From: Lycorma delicatula
Taxonomy: Eukaryota > Arthropoda > Insecta > Hemiptera > Fulgoridae
DNA length: 64,000 bases
Assembly: GCF_047948215.1 (NCBI RefSeq)
Contig: NC_134455.1
Location: 165,522,575-165,586,574, forward strand
Direction of reading: 5' to 3'
The notes below the pieces were generated by a model that saw only the letters and a list, made by a program, of their open reading frames with translations, did no database searches and had not been told where the DNA came from. The position numbers were made by a program, and so were the translations under genes. This document shows positions 27,243 through 42,200 of the stretch, in pieces; the first letter of the stretch is position 1; every line of letters starts with the position of its first letter.

Positions 27243-30200
27243 TGATATACATACATGATGTACTACAAAGTTCTCCTGGGACTTTTATAACCTATTCTAC
27301 TCGTGAAAATAATGGAAAAAGTTCATATAAATATATGCCCTAAAATGCTTCGTTTGTGAGTTATGGTTAGTGAAAGATTTTGCTCAGATTTCAGCTACCC
27401 CAGTGAAATGAAGTCATACTAAAATTTTTTGGACATTAATTAAGGGATAGAAATAGTAATTTATTATGGTTTTTTACCTAAAAAATTGAATAAAATTGAC
27501 CCAAGCACAGTATCTGCAGTAGTTTTTGAGAAATCTAGGGTGAAACCACAAAATGATGTAAGAAAAAACCTTTTTTTATGTTTGATATAAAATAATTTTG
27601 TTAAATAAGTAATAAACACACAAAATTTATACAGAATTTAATTTTGAACACAACGGTATAAGCTAAGATGAATATAATAAAGAAAAGTTAGAAAAATTTG
27701 AATTTTATTTGGAAAAAGTATATTACTACATTTGTCGGAAAAGTACTTATTTAAAATAAACAAAAACCCAATTATTTTTTAGTAATGTGAAAAATTTGTA
27801 AATACAAAATTTACTGTTAAAACAACTAGAAATTACATCACAAGAGGCTATTACACAGGCATATAAATATTCTTAAAAATAATTAGAGAATTTTTTGTCT
27901 GAAATTTTACAAATAAAATTAAAATTACCTATAAGTGGATAAGGAGCTTCTTCTCTTGCTGTTTTGGCCCACAACTGAAACTGAGCAGGATCAAGACCTC
28001 TCATTTCTAAATGTTCTAATGCCTGTTTGATGCAATCCCTTGCAGTTTCATCTGGGCCAACACTGAAAGTCTTGCACTGTAACATTACATACGTGACATT
28101 ATTAACACTATATAAATAATTATTTAGATTGATTCAGCTGAAATAACATTTTAATGTACAGTTAAGAAAATCTAAAGTAAATAAAATTTAAATAATTTTA
28201 ATAAGTTAATCATTTTAAATTCTCTAAACAGTAAATTAAACACCAAATAATAGAAAAACATTTAGTTCTGTTTACAATTAAAACTAGCAATTTATCGCAA
28301 AAATACTCCATTTAATTTAAAATGTTTACAATATAATACTGTGGTTTATTTACTGTTATAATTAACTTCGGTTAATTATAACAGTAAAAAAAACTTGATG
28401 CACTAAATTTAAAGACATTAATTTAAAAAATTAATACAGTACACACAGATTGTTCAATATCATAATTAAGAGGAGGAACTTCGGCGCAATTACACAATTT
28501 AAGATGAATTAATCTCAATAACTTCTGTTACATAAATATTTTTTTAATCTATCAAAAAAATGAATAATACAATTTGCATTGCAAAATCTGAATCTAAAAT
28601 CAGCGCAAAAAATTAGTATAATCATAAAATAAATGATACACTAGAGGTAAGGTATGGTTTTGAACTGGAGAGGATGTGCAGTTTTTAACTTCCTCTTTCA
28701 TAAAATTATTAGGAATGTATGTAATTAAAAAAAAAAAAAAAAATAAAGAAAAATGTTGACTTACATATTATTAAGTTCTAAGTCAACATTTTTCTTTAAT
28801 TTTTTTTTTTTTAATTACAAACATTCCTAATAATTTTATGAAAGAGGAAGTTAAAGACTGCACATCCTCTTCAGTTTAAAACCATACCTTACCTCAATGA
28901 TACAACACCATTTACTACATGCCATATTCCCTTCTCCTAAACAGCATAATTGCTGTTTAGGAGGAGGGCTTTAGCAAATAATACCATAAATTTCTGAAAA
29001 ATTGTGTCTTCTATGACACATCAAGATTTAAATAGATGGTGCTTACATAGCATCTTTTATAATTTGGGTATAGTTACATATTTCAGTAAAATGTGCTTTT
29101 TGAACAATGAAAAAAACATTTTTATCGAGATCATTAACCAAACCATTTACATTTCGCAACCAAAAATATCTGCATGAGCAGAGTTTAACAATAAGAGCAA
29201 AAACACACTTACATATTCTATAGAAGTACTGAGGTCATAATAAACAACTTGAATATTGGTAGAGACAGGTTCTTTTTCTTTTTCTGCAAGTAAAACTTCT
29301 GATAGTTTAGACCACCAAAGGTCACGAGCAGCTTGAGTACTAAAATAAAACAAAAAATAATTACATTAATTATTGTGAGGTATAAAATACCAATAACTAT
29401 GGTAAAGATAAAAAAATAAAATTTCTAAAATAAATGATTGATGTTAATTCTACTTTATGGAACTGAAATAAACAAATTATTTTAATAAAATTAATATGAA
29501 ATAGAGGAATACATTCTTTAAGAAAGAAACTTATGGAGGACAAAAATAATAAGAAAGAAAAATAATAAGCTTTACTAAACATTAGAAAAAAAAATCACAT
29601 GACCTAACGCTCCACCGATAAATTTGGCCGTCTGCAGATCACATATGAACGAACTTTCAACTGTCCTTAATTTTAAAAATTCGAGTTGTTACATCGTCAT
29701 CATATACTTCAAATGTTAAGTTCCTTGTTCGATTACCAGCCAAGGTCGGCATTTTTTATACTTAAAAACTAATATAATATACTTTATATAATATATTAAT
29801 AAAATCTTTTCGTATTCCCACAGAATAGATTTGAGGTTAAGCGGTTACGAAAAAAAAAACAGTATTTATTTTGCAAACAATAAAACAGTTAAAACCAACT
29901 GCATTAGATATAAACTATTTAAAGAATGGATAATTGAACAATTAATAAAAAAGATTCATTTACCGACATAAATAAACACATAAATAATTAAATAAAACTT
30001 TTATACTTTAAAAACTAACTGTACTTGGAAAACATTTACAGTAATTTTAACAATATGAAAAATACAAATACCAATCTTAATGCTTGGTGCCACGGCAGCG
30101 ACAGCCGCAATTAGAATCATTCTACTATCCTTTTAGCATAACATTTTCTTTATTACCTAACAGCAAATGAGCCTTCATAAGATGTATTGTGGTGATAGGA

Positions 30201-33200
30201 TCGCAGAACAAGTCTTTTTGAAATTTTAATCATCTCAACGTGTATATATATATATATATATAATATTTTGAACATATTTCATTTTTAAATTTATAGATAT
30301 ATATTTATTACTACTACCTTTCCCAAAAGAAAGGATGGTGTGTAGGTTTGCTTGTTTGATGTATGCGCTCACATATTTATTTTAGCTACTATTGACGCAG
30401 TGTGGACAGCTGATACGTCGTGCAGCTGCGCGCAGCGCAATTACGATTCATTCATTCGAACGATATATTACTTCTTGATACGAACGATTCATCTAAAATT
30501 ATATTTGTGTTTTGAAGATAAAAAAAGGAAAAATTGGGGAGAGTTGTGTTAAGAATGCTCAATGAACGGGTAAAAATGTTCAGGATTTTGAAGATTTCGT
30601 TGTAAACGCTTTTGTTGTTAGTACACTACATTCAAAAACATTGTTTAGTTACAATTGTCAAAAACAACATTTAACAAACAAAATCATGTGTAATGAAACA
30701 ATCCATATAATATTTTCGCCACGAGCCGTAGCCCCGCCTTTTTTTAAACGTGAATCAGGTGTTTCTTCTGTTCCCAATTTCACTAAAAATTACACACTAT
30801 TTATTATTTCCCGAGCCTGCCGTTTTAGGTTTTTATTTTTAACGGTAAACTTAAGTTCATTCATAATCGTAAAACATTGAAAATACACATCCGATTTTAA
30901 AATATGACTGAAATATAATAAAAATCCGAAATGTGATATATATATGATATTACTAAATGTTCCCAGAATTTGTCTAAATGAAGAACTATTAACCTACATC
31001 CATCATTATTGAAAGATAAGCAAGATTATTTATTTTCCCTTACCGATCGTTTCCTGTTACTATTATCTCACCATAAATTTGTAATCTACAAAGATGTACA
31101 AAACAATAATAAAATTAAAATCAAAACTTAATAGATCTAAATTATTTTTCCCATAAAAATTATCCCACGATAGCACTTTTTCCCATTTTCCTCTCCTAAA
31201 TTCGTAATTCATTGACGTGAAATACATTTAAAGTATTTTATACTAATAAATCATGCCACAAAGCAAGCGCGGTTAACAACTCAATTAAAATTGAAGCAAG
31301 ATATTTACAGAAAAATTATTTCATTACATCCTGTACCGCGATTAAGGCCGCAATACGTTTATTGCTACCTAAATGTTTTCCTACAGCCAAAGTAAACTTA
31401 AGAGGGCAATGCTGAAAACAAGAAAAAGTAATTAGATTCAGTTTTGTAAAAGCGCCCTTAAACGTCTTTCCTTAGACGTCTTTTATCTAGCAGTTGACTT
31501 TATTTAACAATAAAACAACTATTTTCTTTTTTTTAACTTTACAATAGAAAAAGGTTTTTCCAAAATTAATTTCAGTGTAATTTTTCCTGGACCTTGTTTA
31601 ACACTTTACTTACGGAATACCCCAACTATTTACCTGCGGGTCACCGACCTCGGCAACATTAGGAAAAGATTTTTCCTAATTATAAACAATCAGTATTTAC
31701 TTAAAAACTATAAGGAACCTTATTAGCTTACGGAACTAAGAGCAATGAGCTCTAAGCCAAGTGTGCGCAGTCATTATGGTATTTTTTCAAAGCATTCAAC
31801 AACACTGAATCATTGCAATGTAGCAACAATTTACTTTCATAAACTATAAAATTGGGATTTAATAAAAAAAAAAATTACTCTTCACCATGAAATAATTTCA
31901 GGTAAAGCTATTCCCGATGAAATTTAGATTCTTCATTATACAAAGGTTTTTATATTTCCAAATAAAGAAACTCTTGAAATTAATGATAAAAGTTTTCCCT
32001 TGCAAGTCAATCAAAAGAAGCACCAGCTCAGACAATATCAAATCTTAATGTAATCAAAATGAAAAACGTTTAAGCAAATAGTTTTATTCAACAAACAGAA
32101 AGAACGATTTAAATAATCGCAAAAAATAAAATGTGATAGGACTGAAGTGAACAGAACGGATGTTATCTTTCATACAGATCAATGCAACAATAAAATTATT
32201 GTAAACGTAATATTATCAGATGAAAATACAAATAAAAATACGACATAAAAGTTAATATTTCATGCACTTTTATGAATAACTAAATTTACAACAATAAAAA
32301 AAAAAATTCTTACACATTATACACACGCGATGTATGCGACCATCGTAATCGAGGACTGCAAAATGCACTTCCATAACCCCAACAACAAGACATTTAGTAA
32401 AATTATTAATTCTGAAGAGAGTAATCACAACACCACACTTAAAATTCACATGGGTGATTGAACACGGTTTACAGACTACTAGTAATACATCTGAACACCA
32501 CCAAACACGTAGGATAAAGTAGCAACAGGTTGTAGTGGGGATATCTCAGCTGTGATAGGCTACACCTGAAATACCCTTTCAATTTATTATCCAAAAACCA
32601 TCCCTTTACAGGAAATACAGTAATAACTCACTATAACAAAACAGGTTATTCACCTGTCTTACGGCCAAATGACTTAAACCCTACCCAGTCAGACTTCTGT
32701 TAATTTCTACGTTTGAATAAAAATGCGACAAACATCAAACTTTGAAGAAAAAAAATAGATGTTTAAAGAAACCTAAAATTAAAAAAAAATATGAAATAAA
32801 AATTCAATATAAACACTTTGTAAGTATAAAACTCCATAAAGAAACTGGCAAAACGTATTTAATTAAAATAAATAATACATGCAAATTTTATTTTAGAAGT
32901 TGAAAAAATAACGCTTATGAGTTAAATAAAATTACACTGAACATGTAATTTTATTTATTATTATCATTAATTAGTACACATGATAAACATTGGATTTTCT
33001 TTAACATGATAATCACCATTCTGAGTAAAAAAAAGGGTTTTACAGAGAAAAAACCTTATTTTCATGAATCAGAAAGAAATTTAGTTTCCGGTGATCCTAC
33101 ATCTACAACCGTGAACAAGTGTACGATCAGGTCGTGTACAACAATTTTTATTGTTTTATTTATTATTATTTAAAAAAATTGTGATATTAAAGGCTAGAAA

Positions 33201-36200
33201 CATTACTTATTGTTTTAAAAAAAAAAACTCTAAATTAATATTTTAAAAATAGTAACTAACAATCTTTACTTCCTTGTACAAAGTAAAGAAACTATTGTGA
33301 TCGCGAAACATTTCGGTTTTCATATTTCAACGGAAATATCTATTCTCACTATCCCTGAATCCATTTTGACTAGTTTCGGCATGACTGTACGTACGTAAGC
33401 ATGTGCGTATGTATCTTGCATAATTCAAAAACGATTAGCCGTAGGATGTTTAAATTTTGAATTTAGCACTGTTGTAACATCTAGTTGTGCACCTCCGTTT
33501 TTTAATTGCAATCTAAATTAAAATTTTAGTTAATGATTTATCTTGATCTTAAAGGGAAGGCACATCACTTCTAAATCAGACTTTCATCTCGCTTTTATTT
33601 TTTTTATCTTTTGTTTTTTTAATTAAAATATAATTATTAACCCGTTATTGTAAAAACAGTTTACAATAAATAATTCAATGTTTATAAAAAAATTGGAAAA
33701 AATTATTAGTGAATAAACTTTTATGTTGTTTTAAAAATGTGTAAATGTAATTTAATAGACATTACATATGTGTATATGTAATAATATATTTGGTGAAACC
33801 AAATGATTATTTAATATCAATTGAAAATAATAATTTAGAATCGTATTATTTTTGGATTTTCTTAGAAAATTCTTAACAAAATTGTATATTTAAAAAAAAT
33901 CATTTTATTTAATTATTTGACAGACAAATAAAATACATTTTTGAATTGTATTCAATTTAAGTGATTTTTGAAAGTTATTTCACTTGTGCATATGCACAAG
34001 ATTTCTGGTGTGTCGTATAAATAAAAGTTAATAATAATTAAAGTATTCCGTTTAGTGAACTCCTGTATACTGGTTTTACAAATATTAATTTTGACCTTAC
34101 GGTGTAGAATAATCAGTTTTTATTATTGGATTATTTGGTAAAATATCTGATTTAAAGAGTAATTAAGAACTTTTACTCTAACCTACTATTTCAAGTAAGA
34201 TTGTTAAATTAATATTTATATAAATATTTGATGTTAATAAATATTAATACTTCAGCAATTGTGTAACTGTCCACTTTTATTAAAGAACTGGAGGATCGTA
34301 TCTCACTTTCAAATGAAATAAGTTTAAAGTGCAGCAAAATGTGTATATGTAATTTAATAGACGTAAAAGGAAGTCATATGGATGTTCACATCAGATTTTT
34401 TGGTGCCGTCAACAACAAAAATCAAAACTTATAACAACTTAACAGAAAAAAATTTACGTTCACAATTTTGATTTTTTAAGCTTCCTCACTATTGTTTTAG
34501 CTTTATATTAAAAAAAAGGGGGAAAATTGTTTAACTGTAATAATTTAGTGAGAAACGACTTGTAAGCTCTTTAAGCACGTATAAAAATTGTATAAACCAA
34601 TTTGACAAATTCAATTTTTAAACTGAATATTTTAGACATATAAAGAAAAATATTTTTATAACAATTTCTTTAAATTCCCTTCGGGTATGACAAAAAAAAA
34701 ACCAAACTTATAAAAAATAGTGGCAGATAAAGTATTTTATACCAATAAAAATGGATGTTTAACTTTGATCAAAATTGTATGAACAGGTTTTGATAAATGC
34801 AGTTCGTATCCACCGTGCAAAAATCTAGTTATACTAATGACTTAAAATTGTATTTTTTTTTTTTTTGAAAGATATTCCCAAAATTATAAATGATGATTTA
34901 GCAAACGTAATCCAAAATAATAAATAAAAAATCATATGCTTACATCGGGAACAGAACCGGAGTATTCTAAATAACCGAAAAGAAACTGCATTTACTCGCA
35001 CCAATTATTTTAGTCAATATTGACTACATTGGAGGTGATACGTTTTAAATTTTCCAGAACCTAGGAATCGAACCCGGAACCTTCAGTGTGTCAGTTTGAG
35101 CCACCGAGACAGCTATTTTAAACCACAATTCGAAGATATTCAAAACGAACTAGAAATACATTTTTATACTTTACTTATTTTTTCATAAAGGAAATGTATT
35201 AAAATTGTATATAAGAAACGTTATTTTTAACAAAATTAATGAAAACTAATCTGATTCAAAGGACTGCGGTAATAAAAAACTCATGTTAACTTAAAAATGC
35301 AATAAGTTTTTTTTATTAATGCTTAATTTCTGCCTCAAGAAACAAATGAATTACTGACATTTTTAATATTGTAAAAGCGATAGAATTTGACGCTCAAATA
35401 ATTCGATTCGTAATAATTAAAAATCAAATTTCATTAATGAATTTCCTGCAAAAAATTGAAGATGAATATTGAAGATGAAGGGATAAGTCCTGTTTTTAAC
35501 CTAACTCGACTTATATCCTTTGTAATTTACAAATAATAATCCAAGCCCAACCTACTGCTTAATAACTAAACTTTATTGCTGTTAACTAACTGTAATACAT
35601 TAACAAATTTTTAAATACTAATTGTACTAATTCTACGTTAAGTTTTGAAGTAAAAACTAGATGAATAAAAATATTAACAGTATGTTTTTTTTTTAAATTA
35701 CATTTACTGAAAAAAATAATTGCCAAAATCAACTATCGGATTTTTACACGAATAAGAGAACATATTCTCATAACTACGTGTACCTAAGTTCATGCGAAAT
35801 GGTCGGCCAGAAACATGTTTTGTTAAGCTGAAACAGACCGGAGTTCTATGAATACACGAACGGTACTACGGAGGGTAGGGTAAGTAACCAGATGCAGATG
35901 TCCAACAAAAACATTTTCAACCTGTACGCTTTCAATCACTCAATTTCTGCCATAAAACACTTGTATTTTCACGGTATAATGCCAACGACGACTGATTTTA
36001 TTCATACACAAACGTTAAATCAAGCAGTTTAAAATTTATTCAACGTTTAAAATTATTATCTCTTTAAAGAAAAGAAAACCAATGAGAAATAAGATTAAGT
36101 ATCATTATCAAAATTGAACGATTAGAATTCAATTAAAACTTTCAATTACGCAGATAATTTTAAATATTTTGTTATTCAGACAATCATAATAATCGATAAC

Positions 36201-39200
36201 AAAAACAAAATATTCCATAATTTATCAACATGATTAAACAATCTAGAAATTCAATACCGTATTGAATTTTTTATAAAATTTGACCTAGATAAAAAAAATT
36301 ATCATCCCTCGAAAGTTGCTGCTCCTAGTGGATATGATTGGCTGCTGCACAGAAGTTTTGAATAACGAAATAATACACCACGCTACTGATTTTTTTTCAT
36401 GTTTAGCCTCCGGGAATCATCGTCAGATAATACTTCAGAGGATGTATGAGGATGATATATATGAGTGTTAAGTGAAGTGTAGTCTTTACAGTCTAAGGTC
36501 GACCATTTCTGAGATGTGTGGTTAATTGAAAGAATTAAAAGAAAACTGGTATCCACGCACTAGTATTCAAACCCGTATAAAAGTAACTGTCTTTACTAGG
36601 ATTTGATCGTTGGAACTCTCGACTTCGAAATCAGCTAATTTGCGAAGACGCGTTCACCACTAGACCAACTCGGTGGATTAATACACCACGCAACTTTAAA
36701 GGAAAAAAAAACATGCTACTTAGGAAAAGCATTTTAACTGTCTTTTTTTCGCCGACCAGTATTAATAATTACGAATTTCAAATGAGCTGAGTAATAATTA
36801 TAAGAAAATTATCTTAAAAGTGAAAAATTATTGTCTTGTAGATTCAGACATAAATAAAATACACGAAGAGTTAATAATATTAAACAGATTTCTTTAGCTG
36901 AATCTGAATTTATTTACCTTTATTTATTATTAAGTTTTATTTAGGGGAAATTTTGTTTCCTTCTTATTTCTGGTATTTTTCTTCTTCAGTTGAGGACGCT
37001 GTAGTAGAATGGGTATTATAAATTACTTTGACAGAAAATAAAGCACAAACACAGAATATGGAATACAAAAATAACGAGCAATGAAAAAAGGTTGCTAAAA
37101 TTACAAAAAAAACAAAAAAAAAAACAGAGAAATGTTCAAAAACGGTTAACAAAAAAAAGTTATCGAGTAATAAAAACGTTAAACCAAATTTGATTAAAAT
37201 AATCAAATGATTCACGAGCGAAACGAGCATTTAGTTATACATTTTTATTTTAAACGCTTTTAAAGAATTTATCTTTGCTGGTTCATTTAAAATTAAAAAC
37301 AAATAAGAAAATTGAAATTATTCAATTTTTTTTAATTATCAAACACACAGTTTGTTTTTTTAATGGAATCAATAGGCTTATATATTTATAAGACAAAATT
37401 AAAGAAGTTAATAAAGGTGAGTAGTCAAAACCATAAAGTAAAGGAATGAAAGGAAATTATATGAAAGCATACAAAGCTCTGATAATTTTTCTCGTAAGTT
37501 TTATAAAAATTAAAATTTTCAGTATTTTATGTAATTTATTTAATAAAAATAGTCAAAGAGGGAGAAAAATCGTTAACACACGTAAAATGTGACTGAAAAT
37601 AGATACGGACTCTTTTTCTGAAATAAGTTTTAAACAAATAATGAATTTTTCATTTCTAAATAGTAATTAAAAATAAATAACAAAAGAATTACTGCTTCAA
37701 AATACTCTTGCAAGGAAATTATTTTAGGAATGTACCCTTTCAAGGAAAACATATACGAGTAACTTCTAGATTAATACTCCCATTGATAGAACAATAAGAA
37801 CCAATACCCAAGACCTTCATTTAAAAGATTAACAATGTAATTTCCTAGAATATTCTCTATTCACTTTCCAATCATTCTTTTCACTTATTCAATCGAACCG
37901 TTAATTTGATGTAGTTCGTAAATTAGGAAATTCCTATAAAATTAAGAATAAAACAAGATTAAATAAATATACCTGGATTACTGATAATTTCCACCTACAC
38001 ATGAAAAGTTATGTCTTATGAAGCAGTACTAAATCCTGAAATTTTTCAATCATAAACAGATAATTCGCCAGCATTATTTATTAACACATAAAATAAATTT
38101 AAAAAAATCTCTTGAAAATTTATTAATATTATGTAAGGATTAAGATGCACGAATGAGTAAAAATATTTTTATAAAAAAAACCTTATTATATTAAATAAAA
38201 AAAATTACGACAAAAAAGGAGAGCCTGTATGGCTGACAACATTTGCATGAAAGGTTTGTGAATTATTGAGGATTATTCTCATGGTAATATAGAAGATATC
38301 TCACGGTCGTCAAAATTCTACAAGCTAACTTTTTTCATACCACGATTCTTTTACATAAAATAAATTGAAAATATATTTATAAAAATAATCAAGTTAATTT
38401 ATTAAAATGAAAAATTACTGTCCACAATAAAAAAAAAAAATTATAGACGTCTGTAAATTCCGAAATTTTCATTTCCGCAAAAATTATTCCAAAGAAAATC
38501 TTACATTTTGTATATTTTGAGCAGAATTTAGGATCTGTATAACGTTTTGAATGAAACAATTAAAAAAAGTTACACGTTAAGTTTTTTTTTTTTTAATCAA
38601 GAGATTTTATTTAATATAAAGTTTATTGTAAAGTTCATATTTGAAAGGTACAAGCACCTTGGGAAAATAAATTTATTACTTTTTTAAAGTACATACCTGT
38701 ATGGGTTACTAATCAAAGTTTAGAAAGTCAGTTGAGGCGCAGGGTGAGGATAAGTAGTTTGCCCGATGGAGAGGTATGATTAATACCAAAACAAACCAAG
38801 AACGCACGTGAAGTGTGCTACACAGCGAAAGTATCTGTTAATTTTCATTTTCGATCTTGATATTTTCATTTTTATATTACATTTATCTTTTACATCCAAT
38901 TTTTTTTTTATTTGATAAATTTCATTTATATATTTTTAGATTTTAATATTTTTATGTATTTATCTTAATAAGAAAAAAAAATTTACAAGGTTATTTTTTA
39001 ATTTAGCGGCTCTATACCGTCTATGTTTTCTTATCAACACTGTCTAATGACTAAGATTCATCGGCCTTATCCTTGCTCTCAGCATCAACACCGATTACGA
39101 TGGTTCATGTCATATTTTTAAGGGAGGTTTGCAGCAATTCTTACCATATTAAGCTGGCAATTCAGAAAATTGTTTTACGTTCATTTTTATATATTTTGTC

Positions 39201-42200
39201 GACGTGACGTGAATTTTTTTTCTTCCGAAACTTGACATTTTATTTTTGTCTTAACCAGCTCGAACAGTTTCCGTTCAGGTGGTACGGGGACAACTTTAAA
39301 TCCTTGCGATCACAAAACTCCAATAATTTTTTCAGTTGTACCCTTTGTAGCGGAGGGAGAGATAGGTAATCTCACTATTTCGTAGAGTTCAGTTATTACT
39401 TTATCTATCAATCGTGGAATATTTCTTCTGCTTTATAGCTATTCTGACAACATTTCTTATTTTATGCAATTTGAATTCAGCGTCTATTGTAATTTTACAT
39501 TTTTAATAACAAAAGCTGAACGAGATGGAAGATTTGATGTTAACTTTGTTTCCAGCTGTTTTCCACAGTTCTCAGGCATTCATGTATTGGTTTTCGGAGG
39601 GAAAGAAGTAAGTGCATTCGGATTTCTCTTGTGTATTTCAATCCCAGCTTTGATCTTCGGACACCGGTTTTTCTTTTGTAGCCATTAGCAGTCAAACCAT
39701 AAAGTTTTACCAGTGTTACGAATGTACAACTCATCTAAAAAAATAACTGTTCTTCCTTCCCATTTGCAAATTATCACTTGTTTTAAATAACTTACTCTTT
39801 GAAACGTGGTGACCTGTTTTTTAACAAAACTTTCCTATTCTTTTCAGTCTTCTTCCATCTAAGGCCCATACGTCTAAAACTTTTCCATAAGTTTCGTGCG
39901 TGCAATTTATCTCTAGGTCCGGCAGTTGTGATTTTAAAGCCGCTAATAACTTCTTTACTACCAGCAATGTTTCATACCGTATATGAAAATTAAATACAAT
40001 ATTTTCAAAAAAAATTTGAAAATATTGTTATGTATTGTAATAAAATTTGTTAATATTGTTAAATAAGTTATGAATATTAACTCCTTTTTCTTTCTATTTT
40101 GAGGTTTCCCGGGCTACTGAAATGTTAAATTTCCGTAAATTTAGCAAGAAATACTTCTATTCCTCTATTAATTTCATGTTACCGCCTCTTCCTGTTTTGA
40201 ATTCAAGGTAATGAACTGGATTAAATATTCCCGCTCACTTTTTTGCATCTTTCTTTTTTTTTGAAAAGGAAATGTTAAGATCCTATCACAAATCCTATTA
40301 GTGAACACTCTAATCCGACTCATCACATCTATTATAAGTGAATTACCTGTCATTAGATTTCCTGTATTTCTTCTGAATTTTGAATAATTTTTTAATTAAT
40401 TGTTTTTAAAATAATTAATTTTTGAATATAGCAGAATCACTTTACAAATCAGAGAGTTCTAACAACAGTAATCCTTTTAATAATAACTATATTCAGAGTA
40501 TTCTTTACGTTTTTTGAAGTTGACTCGTAGATATCTTTAACGCTCGCTGGTATTACTGAATAATAGTGTTATGAAAGAAATACAAAATGTATATTAAGCC
40601 GATTAAATACTCGATCAACTTTTATTACACATTATAATGTAGTTGTATTACAATAATTTAATTATCAATGAATTATTTTTATATCGCTAACAGTATGACG
40701 CTTTTTTAATAACGCTATTTTTTATTGATCGATCTAAATGTTGGTACACTAAATTCGGTAAACGAATTATTAAAAAATAGCCCCAAATCATTTGTGGAAA
40801 ACCTGAACGGAATTAATCTCATGAAAATAATTTTAGTTGGAAATAATGTAGTTCAATATTTAATTTTGTTTAATTATTTACCATTATCCTCAGAATTATG
40901 TTTCTTGGTCAAGGTCCTGACTCGTAACCAATGCAGTGACTAAAAAAAATTAAAGTTTAAAAAAATCAACCGGAACTAGCCATAAGTTATCTTTACCCGA
41001 AGACTTGCTTGATATTTATTTGGTACCCGCATGCAACGGTAAAAAAATTGTTTGCAACTTCGTTTGCGTAACCTAAAATTTATATGAAATTCCAAATTTA
41101 TTCATTGTGAAATAGATTAACATAATTTATGATAATTTAGCAAGGATACAATTTTTTTAAATTATAAGATAACTATGCTGCATAGCGATGTTAAATACTA
41201 CGTAAAGAATCTTATAACGGATGAATCTTAAGAACAACACTTCTAAGAAATTTATTATAAACAGACTTTTATTAAAAAAAGGGGATACTTATTGTGGCTT
41301 TCAACGAGAAGAGAACATCCATAAAGTAGATCAAATTTAGTATCTGCATCTTGTTCCTATCACAAACTATGATAAATCACACGGGTCTTTTTAGTAATTC
41401 ATATTTCATTCCTTTTCAATTTTCTATAATAAAAAGAAAGGATTACACACGCCTTATCAATTCATATAATCAAATGTAATAGATGATACGGATACGTTGT
41501 ACAGTTAGATACAAAATGGAAGTCCCTTCATAGAAAAAATGTAGTAAAACTACGAGTGAATTCACACTTTATAAGTTAAGAAAGTTGACAGTTGGTATTC
41601 CTGACAAATACCAAGCGATTAAGCCTATAGTACTTGCGACAAATGAGCGTAAAAATCACCACAATAATTCTCAAATTTCAATTGGCAGCGTTTACCTGAA
41701 ATTTTATTAGTAGTCTCAAATTTGGATAACGTAAATTCAAAAAATAAAGCGATCGAAAAATTTTGCTACTGAGGTTAAAAAAAAAAATCGAATAAGAATT
41801 TCAATTTTAACTTTATGTATCAAAAATAACAATAAATTATATTTTTTGCTATTATTCGTAAAATCAACAACAAACTCAGTGAATGAACACTAACTCACTC
41901 ATTCGAAGATTAAATTGACCAATGACCAAATAAATAACTAAAGCGTAAGCATGGTTATAAGATTTACGAGTTTTAAAAAAAAAGTATATGCACTCCAAAG
42001 TAAATGTACTAGAAAAATATTTAACATGCCATCTTTTTCTAACAAATACCAATAACATAATCTGTAAGCAATTTCAAAAGAACACAATCATTTTTCTGTT
42101 CCAATTCGGATAAATCTCCCAGAAGAAATCTTTTTTTTCTATCAGTATCTAGTAAATGTTTGAAATTTACAAATATTATATTATCTTCAAAAAAAAAAAT

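Larger units (their letters stand above)
25489..27928 (-). other. Intron holding an RT relic and a palindrome
   Basis: GTAATT donor at 27928 and TAG acceptor at 25490-25489. It contains a decayed reverse transcriptase (26,130-26,720), a 30-bp palindrome (27,080-27,109), an (AT)n run (27,212-27,241) and probable repeat sequence after it. Confidence 0.65.
28077..29212 (-). other. Intron with two hairpins
   Basis: GTAAGT donor at 29212 and CAG acceptor at 28079-28077. It contains the 18-bp-arm TTCG hairpin (28,349-28,388) and the long hairpin (28,635-28,902). No coding content. Confidence 0.65.

Noticed and set aside
39464..39993. Two plus-strand open frames of 64-74 codons
   Set aside because: They lie opposite a recognisable, decayed transposase on the minus strand and are its shadows.
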